This document shows, piece after piece, positions 1-9,512 of a DNA stretch of 64,000 bases (its first letter is position 1; the number at the start of each line of letters is the position of its first letter). Source of the DNA: Microbulbifer sp. VAAF005 (GTDB lineage: Bacteria > Pseudomonadota > Gammaproteobacteria > Pseudomonadales > Cellvibrionaceae); the NCBI RefSeq assembly GCF_030012985.1, contig NZ_CP120233.1, positions 1,488,001 to 1,552,000 on the forward strand, given 5' to 3'. The position numbers and the translations under genes are program-made. The notes beneath the pieces were generated by a model, which saw only the letters and a list, made by a program, of their open reading frames with translations, did not search any database and was not told the origin of the DNA.

Positions 1-1199
1 TCCACCTCTACTTCCTTAAAGAAGCCCAGGCGCTCAAGGCGTACTTTAGATTGCTCAATGCGCGCAGAGGAGGCTGATGCTGACTCCATCTGACGCATCT
101 CACGGCGCAAAACCTCATCTGTAGTACGGGTATTACCTCGGAAATTAATTCGGCGAACATAAGCCCGCTTACCAGGGTTGATAAAGAAGGTAATTTTTAC
201 CGTCTTCTCTTCTTTATTGGGCTCAGGGATACCATTAACCTCAGCAAAGGTGTAACCCTCATTCCCCAGACGCTTGGTAATATAATCCGAGGTCGTTGTC
301 ATGCGAACCTGGGAAAAGGTCTGCCCTTCCCGCACCAACAGTAAACGCTTAACTTCTTCCTCAGGAACTACAGGATCACCAGCCAGATCCACTTCGCTAA
401 TGGTGTAAACATCGCCCTCAAACACATTGACAGTGATAAATACACTCTCTTTGTCGGGGCTTAGGGAAACCTGAGTGGAGTCAATTTTAAAATCCAGGTA
501 CCCACGATCCAAGTAATAGGATTCGAGACGCTCCAGGTCGCCGGTCAATTTCTCTCGGGAATACTTGTCATCACTGCGCAGCCACGACAACCAACCGGTA
601 GTTTGCAGCTCGAAAATCTCTCCAAGCTCTTCATCGGAAAACGCTTTGTTACCGACAATATTGATGTGCTTAATAGCGGCCACTGAGCCTTCATCGACAA
701 TTACGCGAAGCTCAACCTGGTTGCGTGGCAACTCTTTTACTTCAGTTTTAACACTGGCGTCATAGCGTCCCTGGGCAACATATTGGCGTTGCAGCTCCTG
801 GGCCAACCCCTCAAGGGTAGCGCGCTTGAAAATCTGCCCCTCTGAAAGGCCATTCTCCTGCATGCCCTTCAACAGGTCTTCTGTTGCGATCGCCTTATTG
901 CCTGTAATTTCGATCTTGGAAATTGCAGGCCGCTCGCGCACAGTGATAACCAGAACACCATTCTCCTGGCCGATTTGGATATCCTCAAAGTAACCAGTGC
1001 GAAACAGTGCCCGAGTGGCGCTCTGAATTTCCAGAGTCTCCACCTCATCCCCTACTCGCACAGGGAGAGCTGAGAATACGGTACCGGCAGAGACGCGCTG
1101 TAGCCCTTCCACACGGATGTCATCAACTACAAATGACTGTGCTAAAGCACTGAGAGGCAGTGCCAGGCTAAGAGAAGCCGCTTTCAGGAAATGTTTCAT
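1..1199 (-). CDS. bamA: Outer membrane assembly factor BamA, N-terminal part (runs off the left edge)
   Basis: BamA is the central subunit of the BAM complex, which folds and inserts beta-barrel proteins into the outer membrane. Reading on the minus strand from the ATG at 1197-1199, the frame stays open to the window edge, about 399 codons. It starts with a signal peptide (MKHFLKAASLSLALPLSALA) and then runs through the POTRA domains, with typical segments such as DIRVEGLQRVSAGTVF and FRGNTRTTDEVLRRE. The window ends inside POTRA5, so the 16-strand barrel is not seen. The gene lies downstream of rseP and a barrel-less paralog (1249-2538) that is very similar along its whole length. I take this copy to be the functional one because it continues beyond POTRA5, but its barrel must be checked outside the window. 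Confidence 0.93.
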   Translation of the reverse strand, partial: MKHFLKAASLSLALPLSALAQSFVVDDIRVEGLQRVSAGTVFSALPVRVGDEVETLEIQSATRALFRTGYFEDIQIGQENGVLVITVRERPAISKIEITGNKAIATEDLLKGMQENGLSEGQIFKRATLEGLAQELQRQYVAQGRYDASVKTEVKELPRNQVELRVIVDEGSVAAIKHINIVGNKAFSDEELGEIFELQTTGWLSWLRSDDKYSREKLTGDLERLESYYLDRGYLDFKIDSTQVSLSPDKESVFITVNVFEGDVYTISEVDLAGDPVVPEEEVKRLLLVREGQTFSQVRMTTTSDYITKRLGNEGYTFAEVNGIPEPNKEEKTVKITFFINPGKRAYVRRINFRGNTRTTDEVLRREMRQMESASASSARIEQSKVRLERLGFFKEVEV

Positions 1200-1248
1200 C
1201 TACTAATTCCAGGTGTTTTTATTCGCAATCCAGGAGTTACAGCGCCAA

Positions 1249-2538
1249 CTAGCGCCCCGCTCCCCCAGAATCAGAGGGTTGCCCCTCTACCATGTAATCA
1301 ACATCGGGCCGGTCTGAGGTGCCGGACACCTTAGTTGTTTCAACTTTCACTACCTTCAAGTATCCAAGGCGCTCGAGACGCACTTTGGATTGCTCTATAC
1401 GCGCAGTGGAAGCCAAAGCTGACTCCATCTGGCGCAGTTCACGCCGCAAGACTTCATCTGCGGTGCGAGTGTTCCCGCGAAAACTAATACGTCGCACATA
1501 AGTGAGCTTTCCCGGATCAATGAAGAAGGTAATTTTTACTGTACTTTCTTCTTCATTGGCCTCAGGAATACCATTCACTTCAGCAAACGCGTAACCTTTG
1601 TTGCCCAAGCGTTTAGCAATATAGTCTGAAGTGGTCGTTACCCTCGCTTGGGAGAACCGCTGACCTTCTCGCACCAATAGCAGGCGGTTGATTTCCTCCT
1701 CCGCTACTATCGGGTTTCCGGCAATTTCCACCTCACTAACCGTGTAAACACCACCCTCAACCACGTTAATGGTAATGAATACACTCTTCTTGTCCGGCCC
1801 TAGAGATACTTGTGTCGAATCAATCTGAAAATCAAGATATCCGCGATCCAGGTAATAGGACTTTAAGCGCTCCAAATCACCAGTGAGTTTCTCACTAGAG
1901 TACTTATCATCACTGCGCAACCAAGAGAGCCAGCCGGTAGTTTTAAGCTCAAAAATCTCTTCCAGCTCTTTATCAGAAAATGCACGATTTCCTACGACAT
2001 TAATATGTTTAATCGCAGCAACAGCCCCTTCATCAACAGCAACCTGCAGTTCAACCTGGTTGCGCGGCAGTTCCTTGAGCTCCGCTTTAACACTGGCGCC
2101 ATATCGACCCTGCGCCACGTACTGGCGTTCAAACTCCTGGGTCAACCCCCTGAGGGTCGAACGCTTTAGGATCTGGCCTTCGGCGAGACCGTATTCCTTC
2201 ATCGCCTTCAGTAGATCCTCAGTGGCAATCGCCTTGTTCCCGGCTATATCTATCTTTGATATAGCCGGTCGTTCTCTCACGGTAATAACAAGAACGCTGT
2301 TTTCGTGGCCAATCTGAATATCTTCAAAAAAACCAGTGCGAAACAATACTCGGGTCGCATCCTGAATCTCGATAGGCTCAACTTCGTCGCCTACCCGAAT
2401 CGGAAGCGCTGAAAAAACTGTACCTGCAGAAACCCGCTGCAACCCGTCCACTCGGATATCGCTGAGAACGAACGACTGTGCCAAAGCGCTGATAGGCAGC
2501 ACCAAGCCCAGAAAAATCGCTTTCAGCAAATACTTCAT
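1249..2538 (-). CDS. BamA paralog with POTRA domains only, no beta-barrel
   Basis: A 429-residue protein with a signal peptide (MKYLLKAIFLGLVLPISALA) and five consecutive POTRA domains nearly the same as those of the adjacent bamA. Shared segments include GLQRVSAGTVFSALP, TTGWLSWLRSDDKYS and KVRLERLG. It stops right after POTRA5, at VDYMVEGQPSDSGGAGR, where normal BamA (about 800 residues) would begin its barrel. No barrel sequence follows in any frame before the next bamA start at 1199, so this is not a simple frameshift. It lies between rseP and bamA, about 50 bases upstream of bamA, and is probably co-transcribed with it. The open frame over more than 400 codons, with many substitutions that keep the domains intact, suggests it is expressed. 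A periplasmic decoy, chaperone or BamB/BamD-binding role is speculation. It could also be a recent duplication product with no function. Confidence 0.85.
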   Translation of the reverse strand: MKYLLKAIFLGLVLPISALAQSFVLSDIRVDGLQRVSAGTVFSALPIRVGDEVEPIEIQDATRVLFRTGFFEDIQIGHENSVLVITVRERPAISKIDIAGNKAIATEDLLKAMKEYGLAEGQILKRSTLRGLTQEFERQYVAQGRYGASVKAELKELPRNQVELQVAVDEGAVAAIKHINVVGNRAFSDKELEEIFELKTTGWLSWLRSDDKYSSEKLTGDLERLKSYYLDRGYLDFQIDSTQVSLGPDKKSVFITINVVEGGVYTVSEVEIAGNPIVAEEEINRLLLVREGQRFSQARVTTTSDYIAKRLGNKGYAFAEVNGIPEANEEESTVKITFFIDPGKLTYVRRISFRGNTRTADEVLRRELRQMESALASTARIEQSKVRLERLGYLKVVKVETTKVSGTSDRPDVDYMVEGQPSDSGGAGR

Positions 2539-2649
2539 ACCGCTTCCGAGTCGCTTTCACTCACAACAACATCGTGCCAAGACAAAACGTCTCACACGCA
2601 TAAAAATCTCTCTCACATTATCAGCCCGGAAAAAAACCAATCCAGGACA

Positions 2650-4005
2650 CTACAAACGTAAAATATCGTTGTACAGAGCTAGCCCCATAATGCAAAGCAC
2701 CAAGGCCATACCCACTTGCAAACCAATCACCTGCACCCTCTCTGACACAGGGGACCCCTTGATCGCCTCAATACCGTAGTAAAGGAGGTGACCACCATCG
2801 AGTACCGGAATAGGCAACAGATTGAGTACACCAAGGCTAATACTGAGCAACGCCAGCAATGACAGGAAAGACTGCCATCCCGCTTCCGCGGAAGTACCCG
2901 CCACTTTAGCAATGGTAATGGGGCCACTCAAGTTTTTGGTCGAAAGTTGACCAAATAATAGTTTCTTCAAGCTATTCAGGGTAAAGACTGTTTTATCCCA
3001 GGTCTCCTGCAAGCCCTTAACTAAAGCGCCCCCCACCCCATAGTGGTAAATCCGTACTCGATCATCCGGCCAAGTCTCTGATACCGGCTGCACTCCAACC
3101 TGCCCTATGGTTTCACCACTATCCAGCTTAATCTCCGCCGGTGTTACGGACACCGTCAGCGGTTCGCCTCCACGCTCGACAGTGATATCCATTGGAACAC
3201 CAGCGCGGGCTCTCACATAATCGGTCCAGCTTTGAAAAGATGAAAAGTCACGGCCATCGGTCGAGACAATCTTGTCTCCAGCCTTGAGTCCAGCTGAGGC
3301 TGCCGGGCTCCCCTCCACCACATTATGAAGAGTCATACTCACCGGTGGAGTCCACAGCTGCAGACCAATCTCCCCGAGCGGATCGGGAACTTCGCGGCCG
3401 GCAAGCCAGCGATTGATATCCGCCACCATATGGTATTCAAGGTTGGAATCCGGATAGCGCACAGAGAATTCTATGGTGCCACTATCACCCAGGCGGTTTG
3501 CCAGGCGCCAATTGAGGGCCTGCCAAGTGGGGGTAGCCTCACCATCAACAGCAACAATTTCCTGCCCGGACTCAAGGCCTGCCGACGCAGCAATACTCCC
3601 GGGCTCAACGGATTTCACAATAGGAACCGGGCCCGCTGTTCCACCGAGGAACACCGCCCAGAAAAAGACTACCGCCAAAAGAAAGTTAGCGGCAGGACCG
3701 GCAGCGGCAATCGCCATCCTCGCCCATACGCTCTTGCGGTTAAACGCCTGATCCAGCTCTTCAGCCGCTACAGGCCCTTCGCGCTCATCGAGCATTTTTA
3801 CGTAACCGCCGAGGGGGATAGCGGAAATAGTGAATTCGGTACCGTGGCGATCATAGCGGGAGATCAACCGGCGGCCGAACCCCACAGAAAAGCGCAGCAC
3901 CTTAACACCACATAGGCGTGCTACAAGAAAGTGCCCAAACTCGTGGAAAGATACCAGTACACCGAGGGCCACCAAGGCCCAGATTACCGTCTGAATTAGA
4001 TCCAT
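2650..4005 (-). CDS. rseP: Site-2 intramembrane zinc metalloprotease RseP
   Basis: RseP cleaves anti-sigma-E factor RseA within the inner membrane after DegS, and also removes signal-peptide remnants. The 451-residue length fits the family. The zinc motif HEFGH is at residues 21-25 in the first membrane segment, the second metal-ligand motif (LNLLPIPVLDGG) is near residue 400, and two PDZ domains lie between. A terminal membrane segment ends the protein (VGMALVLCIMGLALY). The gene sits in the conserved cdsA-dxr-rseP-bamA order, which links phospholipid, isoprenoid and outer-membrane assembly functions. No unusual residue was seen. Confidence 0.97.
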   Translation of the reverse strand: MDLIQTVIWALVALGVLVSFHEFGHFLVARLCGVKVLRFSVGFGRRLISRYDRHGTEFTISAIPLGGYVKMLDEREGPVAAEELDQAFNRKSVWARMAIAAAGPAANFLLAVVFFWAVFLGGTAGPVPIVKSVEPGSIAASAGLESGQEIVAVDGEATPTWQALNWRLANRLGDSGTIEFSVRYPDSNLEYHMVADINRWLAGREVPDPLGEIGLQLWTPPVSMTLHNVVEGSPAASAGLKAGDKIVSTDGRDFSSFQSWTDYVRARAGVPMDITVERGGEPLTVSVTPAEIKLDSGETIGQVGVQPVSETWPDDRVRIYHYGVGGALVKGLQETWDKTVFTLNSLKKLLFGQLSTKNLSGPITIAKVAGTSAEAGWQSFLSLLALLSISLGVLNLLPIPVLDGGHLLYYGIEAIKGSPVSERVQVIGLQVGMALVLCIMGLALYNDILRL

Positions 4006-4065
4006 ACTCAGCTACAACTTCTTGTCATACGCAATTTAGCGGCCATTATACGCCGGGCAATGTGT

Positions 4066-5250
4066 TTAGAGGGCGGCAAGCGCCTGCTTGGCCAGTTCTC
4101 GCGCATTGAAATCAATGGCTTCGACTGCCTCGAGTCCCGACAGTTCAACAACGGGAGCCCTATTCATCACTTTTTCTATCACCAATGCAATATCAGTAAA
4201 TGCTAAACGCCCCTCCAGGAAGGCTTCTACTGCAATTTCATTCGCTGCATTTAAGACTGTTGGAGCACTTTTTCCCTCATTAACAGCCTCTCGCGCCAAA
4301 CGCAGACAAGGAAAACGATTAAAATCCGGGGCCTCAAAATCCAGCCGGCCTTGCGCAATCAGATCCAAAGCTGGCACCCCTGCATCGATGCGCTGGGGAA
4401 AAGCCAGGGCATGGGCAATAGGAGTGCGCATATCCGGGTTACCCATCTGCGCCAGTAAAGAGCCATCCCGGTACTGTACCATCGAGTGAATAATACTCTG
4501 GGGGTGCACGACTATCTCAATCTGCTCAGGGCGCGCATTAAACAAATAGCACGCTTCTATAAACTCGAGCCCTTTATTCATCATTGTGGCGGAGTCAACA
4601 GAGATCTTCCGGCCCATCGACCAATTGGGGTGTGCACAAGCCTCATCTGGCGTCACCGCCCCCAACTCGCTCGCAGCCCGAGTGCGAAATGGCCCACCCG
4701 AACCCGTAAGCAGTATTTTTTCCACGCCCGCAGCTTCGAGGTCCTCGCAGGGGAATGGCAAACATTGAAAGATTGCATTGTGCTCACTGTCAATCGGCAA
4801 CAGTTGCGCACCACTCTTATTCAAGGCCCTCTGAAATATTGGGCCCGCCATAACAAGCGCTTCCTTGTTCGCCAGTAACACTTTCTTGCCCGCGTCTACT
4901 GCCGCCAAGGTTGGGCGCAATCCCGCAGCTCCTACGATCGCCGCCATGACTGTATCGACCTGAGTATCGGAGGCAACACGACACAAGCCCTCCACCCCAC
5001 TTAGAACTTCCGTATCGACTTCGCCGCCAAGCAGTATTCGCAACTCTTCAGCTCGCGCCTCATCGACAACAACAGCATATTGAGGCTTAAATCGCCGACA
5101 CTGCTGAGCAAGGTCGGCAACTCTTTCACGGGCGGTAAGAGCAAAAACAGAATATTTTTCCGGGTGTCGCGCCAACACATCCAGGGTGCTCACGCCGATC
5201 GAACCAGTGGAGCCGAGAACGGTAATTTGTTGCGGGGGAATTACTTGCAT
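4066..5250 (-). CDS. dxr: 1-deoxy-D-xylulose 5-phosphate reductoisomerase
   Basis: Dxr (IspC) converts DXP to 2-C-methyl-D-erythritol 4-phosphate, the first committed step of the non-mevalonate isoprenoid pathway, using NADPH and a divalent metal. From the chosen ATG at 5250 the protein has 394 residues, the usual size. The NADPH-binding loop GSTGSIG is at residues 13-19; [14 protein letters not shown] and the [22 protein letters not shown] block carry metal and substrate residues. A longer frame could start at 5292, but family alignment and the purine-rich stretch before 5250 favour the shorter form. It lies between cdsA and rseP in a same-strand operon. Confidence 0.96.
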   Translation of the reverse strand: MQVIPPQQITVLGSTGSIGVSTLDVLARHPEKYSVFALTARERVADLAQQCRRFKPQYAVVVDEARAEELRILLGGEVDTEVLSGVEGLCRVASDTQVDTVMAAIVGAAGLRPTLAAVDAGKKVLLANKEALVMAGPIFQRALNKSGAQLLPIDSEHNAIFQCLPFPCEDLEAAGVEKILLTGSGGPFRTRAASELGAVTPDEACAHPNWSMGRKISVDSATMMNKGLEFIEACYLFNARPEQIEIVVHPQSIIHSMVQYRDGSLLAQMGNPDMRTPIAHALAFPQRIDAGVPALDLIAQGRLDFEAPDFNRFPCLRLAREAVNEGKSAPTVLNAANEIAVEAFLEGRLAFTDIALVIEKVMNRAPVVELSGLEAVEAIDFNARELAKQALAAL

Positions 5251-5359
5251 AGGCCCTTTTCGTACCTCTGATAGCAATATTGCTGCCACCAAACAATTGC
5301 ACGCCCAGCATTAAGCTAGGCGCTAGCGAATAAAACACAAAACTGGAGCGGAAACGCCT

Positions 5360-6205
5360 CTACAAGTATTTCGGCAGCTCGCTCGCTAGTGCGGCCATCG
5401 TAAACACTGGAAGAGCCGCGGAAAGGCTATCTATCCGATCGAGGATGCCACCGTGCCCCGGTAACATATGACTACTGTCCTTAATCCCTCTGTGCCTCTT
5501 AAACATACTCTCCACCAAGTCCCCAATAACTGAAGCCAGTGCAGTAACCAAGACACCAAAAGTGAACAAGACAGTATTTTTCAGTGGAAGCTCAAATAGG
5601 TAGGAGGTTACGAGGGCCAAAATCAAGCAAGCACCCAAGCCACCGAAAAAGCCCTCCCAGGACTTGCCTGGACTAACTTCTCTAGCCAGCTTCCTCTTAC
5701 CAAACTTGCGGCCGACAAAATAAGCACCGACATCCGCCGCTGCAACGATCGCCACCACGTAAAGAACCAGCCAGGCTCCATGATCCAAGCCTCGCAAAAC
5801 TACCAGTGACAACCAGGTTGGAACTAATACAACAAGACCTATCAGACCTCGCACCCATCGGTTGCCCCACAGAGCAGCACTGGACGGGTAGCTCTGCACC
5901 CACAAGAAAGCGAGCGCCCACCAACCACAGGCTACAGCCAGAATCTGGCGGCCGCGATCGATATCTGGATCATCAAAATTCATTGAAAAGACGTATTGAG
6001 CCGTGACCATTAGGGCAAACCCCAATGCGGCGAGGAAAACAAAGCGCAGCGCACGGTTCAAGTTCGATAGATTGGCCCACTCCCACCCCGCCAGGAGGAT
6101 AACCGCCACAAATATCAGTGAAAACCACTGCATTGGAAGTAAAAACAATACCCCCATAAACAGTGCTAATAGCACCAAAGCAGTAATTATTCTTTGTTTT
6201 AGCAC
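5360..6205 (-). CDS. cdsA: Phosphatidate cytidylyltransferase
   Basis: CdsA makes CDP-diacylglycerol from phosphatidic acid and CTP, the branch point for all membrane phospholipids. The 281-residue protein is highly hydrophobic with about eight membrane segments. Near the C terminus it carries the family signature SMFKRHRGIKDSSHMLPGHGG followed by ILDRIDS, with the conserved KR, KD, HGG and DRID residues. It lies downstream of uppS, as in most proteobacteria, in the same transcription direction. Start ATG at 6205 begins MLKQRIITALVLL, normal for the family. Confidence 0.96.
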   Translation of the reverse strand: MLKQRIITALVLLALFMGVLFLLPMQWFSLIFVAVILLAGWEWANLSNLNRALRFVFLAALGFALMVTAQYVFSMNFDDPDIDRGRQILAVACGWWALAFLWVQSYPSSAALWGNRWVRGLIGLVVLVPTWLSLVVLRGLDHGAWLVLYVVAIVAAADVGAYFVGRKFGKRKLAREVSPGKSWEGFFGGLGACLILALVTSYLFELPLKNTVLFTFGVLVTALASVIGDLVESMFKRHRGIKDSSHMLPGHGGILDRIDSLSAALPVFTMAALASELPKYL

Positions 6206-6327
6206 CGCAAACCCCTTTGTAAGTAGCTAGACAACTCTGTCTGGATAAACTGCACAGATCAAGAGCGTGTCGGCAAAGATTTCCAACCAATTTGTATTGC
6301 AAGCCTGGCGCCGCAGACTTGCCCGGA

Positions 6328-7082
6328 TCACGCCTGAGCGATCGCGTCATCCCCCTCGGCGCGACCGCCGAAGCGGCGATCACGTAACTCATATTCTGCG
6401 ATAGCCTTATCCAGCTCGGCTTCGTCAAAGTCGGGCCAAAGCGTATCAGTAAAATAGAATTCACTGTAAGCGGCCTGCCAGAGGATAAAGTTGCTAATAC
6501 GCTGCTCACCGCTGGAGCGGATCAAAAGGTCTACCGGCGGCAGATCTTGAAGCTGTACGTATTTGCCAAGTTCATCCTCAGTAATCGACTCTGGGGAGCG
6601 TGTGCCATCGGCAACCTCTTGAGCCAATCTACGGGCCGCCTGGGCAATATCCCAGCGCCCGCCGTAATCAGTAGCAATTATCAGGTCGCCCTCAGTCCCT
6701 GCGCGGGTGATATCTTCCGCTTCGGCTATAGCGCGCTGCAAGCGAGGAGAGAATCGGTCCCGTCGACCAATAACTCTCAGGCGAACCCCCTCCTCCCGCA
6801 TCCGTCGGGCCTCTTTGCGCAAATAGGAGTTAAACAGGCTCATCAGCAGCTCGACCTCCTTCGGGGGCGCTGCCAATTCTCGCTGGAGAAGGCGAACAGA
6901 GTAAGCGCTTTAACGCCGCGAGTTTTACAAGCTGAAAGCAGGTCGCGGATACGCTCGACACCGGCCTTGTGGCCGGCTGAAGGGGAAAGGCCCTTGCGGG
7001 CAGCCCAGCGCCCATTGCCATCCATAATAATGGCGATGTGACGTGGGCCGGGAGCATGTAGCTCGGTACCACCGATGCTCAT
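6328..7082 (-). CDS. uppS: Undecaprenyl diphosphate synthase, with a one-base frameshift
   Basis: UppS (IspU) builds the C55 carrier lipid for peptidoglycan and O-antigen by adding isopentenyl units to farnesyl diphosphate. The first part (from 7082) has the catalytic block [12 protein letters not shown] with the essential Asp at residue 21, and reads to SSENWQRP. The rest, in another frame, continues [13 protein letters not shown] to the end with [14 protein letters not shown] and [13 protein letters not shown]. The frames meet at a run of five C on the coding strand (G at 6863-6867). A sixth C restores a 251-residue protein of standard length. UppS is essential, so a sequencing or assembly deletion is more likely than a true pseudogene. 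Start overlaps the frr stop (TAATG), which suggests translational coupling. Confidence 0.9.
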
Positions 7083-7639
7083 TAAATTTCCATCAGGTCT
7101 TTTTCTTTCGCTGCCAGTGCTTTGTCCACATCAGCGACAAACTGATCGGTAATTTTCTGAATGTCGTCACTTGCGCGGCGCTCATCGTCCTCAGAAATTT
7201 CCTTATCCTTGACCAATGACTTCACGTCCGCCAGCGCATCGCGACGAATATTGCGAATGGAAACCCGCGCTGTCTCTGCCTCACTCTTTGCCTGGCGAGT
7301 GAAGTTTTTGCGAGTTTCTTCGGTAAGCATAGGCATTGGAATACGGATAACCGCACCAGCTGTGCTGGGATTGAGGCCCAAATCGGACTTCATAATGGCC
7401 TTTTCGATATCCGGGACCAGATTTTTCTCCCAGGGAGTTACGGAAAGAGTGCGCGCATCCTCAACAGTAACATTGGCAACCTGAGATAACGGAGTATCAG
7501 AACCGTAATAGGAGACGTGGATGCCATCGAGAATACTCGGGTGTGCACGGCCGGTGCGAATCTTGTTGAAATTTCCAGCCAGGGCATCAAGTGCCTTACC
7601 CATACGAGCTTTCGCGTCTGTTTTTATATCTTCAATCAC
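7082..7639 (-). CDS. frr: Ribosome recycling factor
   Basis: RRF splits post-termination ribosomes together with EF-G. The 185-residue length and the start [20 protein letters not shown] are typical. Conserved segments are [17 protein letters not shown], the ISVTPWEK-like [23 protein letters not shown] and the C-terminal three-helix-bundle region [12 protein letters not shown]. Its start overlaps the pyrH stop by four bases and its stop overlaps the uppS start, so the block pyrH-frr-uppS-cdsA appears tightly coupled. Confidence 0.97.
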   Translation of the reverse strand: MIEDIKTDAKARMGKALDALAGNFNKIRTGRAHPSILDGIHVSYYGSDTPLSQVANVTVEDARTLSVTPWEKNLVPDIEKAIMKSDLGLNPSTAGAVIRIPMPMLTEETRKNFTRQAKSEAETARVSIRNIRRDALADVKSLVKDKEISEDDERRASDDIQKITDQFVADVDKALAAKEKDLMEI

Positions 7640-8373
7640 GATTTCACTTCCTCTTCAATTAAGGTGCCTTCCACGCCGCCAACCACAATATTCAACAGCG
7701 CCCCGCTCTTATCCATGCGGAATACACGTACAGGCATATTGTGCTCGCGACACAGGCAGATAGCGGTCAAATCCATCACGCCGAGCTTCTTGTCGAGAAC
7801 CTCATCGTAAGTCAACTGGTCATAGCGAGTTGCTGTCGGGTCGAGCTTGGGATCGGCAGAGTAGACGCCATCGACCTTGGTGGCCTTCAGAACCAGCTCA
7901 GCCTCAATTTCGATACCACGCAGGCAAGCTGCAGAATCAGTGGTAAAGAAAGGGTTGCCGGTACCGGCAGCAAAAATCAGAACTTCGCCACGCTCCAGGT
8001 AGCGAATAGCCGCACGGCGATCGTAGTGATCGACAATACCGCTCATTTGAATCGAGGACATCACTCTCGAGGAGATGTCAGATCTTTCCAGGGCATCGCG
8101 CAGCGCCAGGGCATTCATCACCGTAGCGAGCATCCCCATGTGGTCACCAGTAACACGATCGAGGCCGGCCGCACTCAGCGCAGCGCCACGGAACAGGTTA
8201 CCACCGCCAACAACCAGGCCCACCTGGACCCCGATACCAACCAGCTGCCCAATTTCCAGGGCCATTTTGTCCAGCACCTTGGGACTGATACCGAAACCCT
8301 GATCACCCATCAGCTCTTCGCCGCTGAGCTTTAACAAAATTCTCTTATACTTGCGGTCTTTAATACCGGGCAT
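7636..8373 (-). CDS. pyrH: Uridylate kinase
   Basis: PyrH phosphorylates UMP to UDP in pyrimidine nucleotide synthesis; the bacterial enzyme is a hexamer of the amino-acid-kinase fold. The 245-residue protein has the typical [13 protein letters not shown] start, [31 protein letters not shown] and [16 protein letters not shown] motifs. It lies between tsf and frr as in many proteobacteria. A pair of hairpins between tsf and pyrH (8454-8524) may separate its transcript from that of rpsB-tsf. Confidence 0.97.
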   Translation of the reverse strand: MPGIKDRKYKRILLKLSGEELMGDQGFGISPKVLDKMALEIGQLVGIGVQVGLVVGGGNLFRGAALSAAGLDRVTGDHMGMLATVMNALALRDALERSDISSRVMSSIQMSGIVDHYDRRAAIRYLERGEVLIFAAGTGNPFFTTDSAACLRGIEIEAELVLKATKVDGVYSADPKLDPTATRYDQLTYDEVLDKKLGVMDLTAICLCREHNMPVRVFRMDKSGALLNIVVGGVEGTLIEEEVKS

Positions 8374-8453
8374 TCGTTAGTCCCCTTCAATGTACCTGTT
8401 AGTGGCCAGGCCTTGCCGCTGAACATTACAACAATTTCAGTCATTTACACAGA

Positions 8454-8524
8454 GGGGTGCTCCGCTGTAGGTAAGAAACCCCAGCGGAAGCACCCCACTG
8501 CGATTGAGTGCCCGAGGGCACCCA
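8454..8524 (-). terminator. Two hairpins after tsf
   Basis: Two inverted repeats lie just after the tsf stop. One is a GTGCCC/GGGCAC stem with a 2-base loop at 8507-8520. The other is a longer GGGGTGCT..AGCACCCC stem at about 8454-8494. Neither is followed by a clear T run on the minus strand, so they may give partial termination, an mRNA end or processing rather than a strong stop before pyrH. Confidence 0.45.
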
Positions 8525-8535
8525 ATAATATGCGA

Positions 8536-9399
8536 TTAAGAAGAGGATTTAACCTGGGCCGCAACTTCCGCTGCGAAATCCACCTCTTCCTTCTCGATAC
8601 CTTCACCCACTTCGTAGCGAACAAAGGAAACCACATCGGCACCGGCATCTTTAACCAGTTTGCCAATGCTTACGTCCGGGTTCTTAACGAAAGGCTGCTC
8701 TACCAAGCTGTTCTCTTTCAGGAACTTCTTGATACGGCCACCCATCATTTTCTCTACGATTTCAGCCGGCTTGCCTTCCATATCCGGCTGAGCCTTGATG
8801 ATGTCCTTTTCTTTTTCCAGAACGTCAGCAGGCATATCTTCCGGCTTGTTCACCTGCGGGTTAACCGCAGTCACGTGCATGGCAACATCTTTAGCCAGCT
8901 CGATCTCTCCACCGCTCAGAGCTACCAGGGCAGCGATGCGGTTGTTGGAGTGAACGTAAGCACCTACAACTGGAGCTTCAACCAGCTCGATACGACGCAC
9001 GCCGATGTTCTCACCGATTTTCTGAACCAGTGCTTCACGAGCAGTTTCCAGCTCGCCTTCCATCAGGGCAGCTACGTCTTGCTGGCGATCGGCAAATGCC
9101 TTCTCCACAACCTTGGCAACAAACGCCTGGAAGTTTTCATCGCGAGCAACGAAGTCAGTCTCGGAGTTCACTTCAACCAGTACGCCGTAGCTGCCGTCTT
9201 CTGCAACTTTAGCGGCAACAACGCCGTCAGCAGCGGTGCGGCCAGCTTTCTTAGCGGCCTTCAGGCCGGAGGCTTTGCGCAGGTCTTCAATCGCCTTTTC
9301 GATGTCACCATCAGCAGCCGTCAGAGCTTTTTTACACTCCATCATTGGCAGGCCGGTACGCTCGCGCAGTTCTTTTACCATAGACGCGGTAATCGCCAT
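8536..9399 (-). CDS. tsf: Translation elongation factor Ts
   Basis: EF-Ts is the guanine nucleotide exchange factor of EF-Tu. The 287-residue protein starts [20 protein letters not shown], with the conserved MECKKAL segment and the [15 protein letters not shown] block of the core domain. The C terminus is acidic. It is preceded by rpsB with a hairpin between the genes, the usual rpsB-tsf arrangement. Start ATG at 9399. Confidence 0.97.
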   Translation of the reverse strand: MAITASMVKELRERTGLPMMECKKALTAADGDIEKAIEDLRKASGLKAAKKAGRTAADGVVAAKVAEDGSYGVLVEVNSETDFVARDENFQAFVAKVVEKAFADRQQDVAALMEGELETAREALVQKIGENIGVRRIELVEAPVVGAYVHSNNRIAALVALSGGEIELAKDVAMHVTAVNPQVNKPEDMPADVLEKEKDIIKAQPDMEGKPAEIVEKMMGGRIKKFLKENSLVEQPFVKNPDVSIGKLVKDAGADVVSFVRYEVGEGIEKEEVDFAAEVAAQVKSSS

Positions 9400-9435
9400 G
9401 ATTCAATCCTCGGGGTTCTGTCACTAATAATTAGA

Positions 9436-9465
9436 AAAAAGGGGCCGTAATTCGGGCCCCTTTTT
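9436..9465 (-). terminator. Hairpin with T run between rpsB and tsf
   Basis: The stem GGGGCC/GGCCCC is flanked by an A run on one side and a T run on the other, so it can work as an intrinsic terminator in either direction. Placed between rpsB and tsf, it probably lowers tsf expression relative to rpsB, as an attenuator. Confidence 0.8.
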
Positions 9466-9512
9466 GAGTTCGCAGTGTAAAACTATTGTGTTACACCACT
9501 TAGCCCTGCAAA

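Noticed and set aside
7741..8334. A 197-codon open frame on the plus strand
   Set aside because: Antisense shadow of pyrH.
8413..9450. A 345-codon open frame on the plus strand
   Set aside because: It lies opposite tsf, which is clearly coding, and has no family features or ribosome site.
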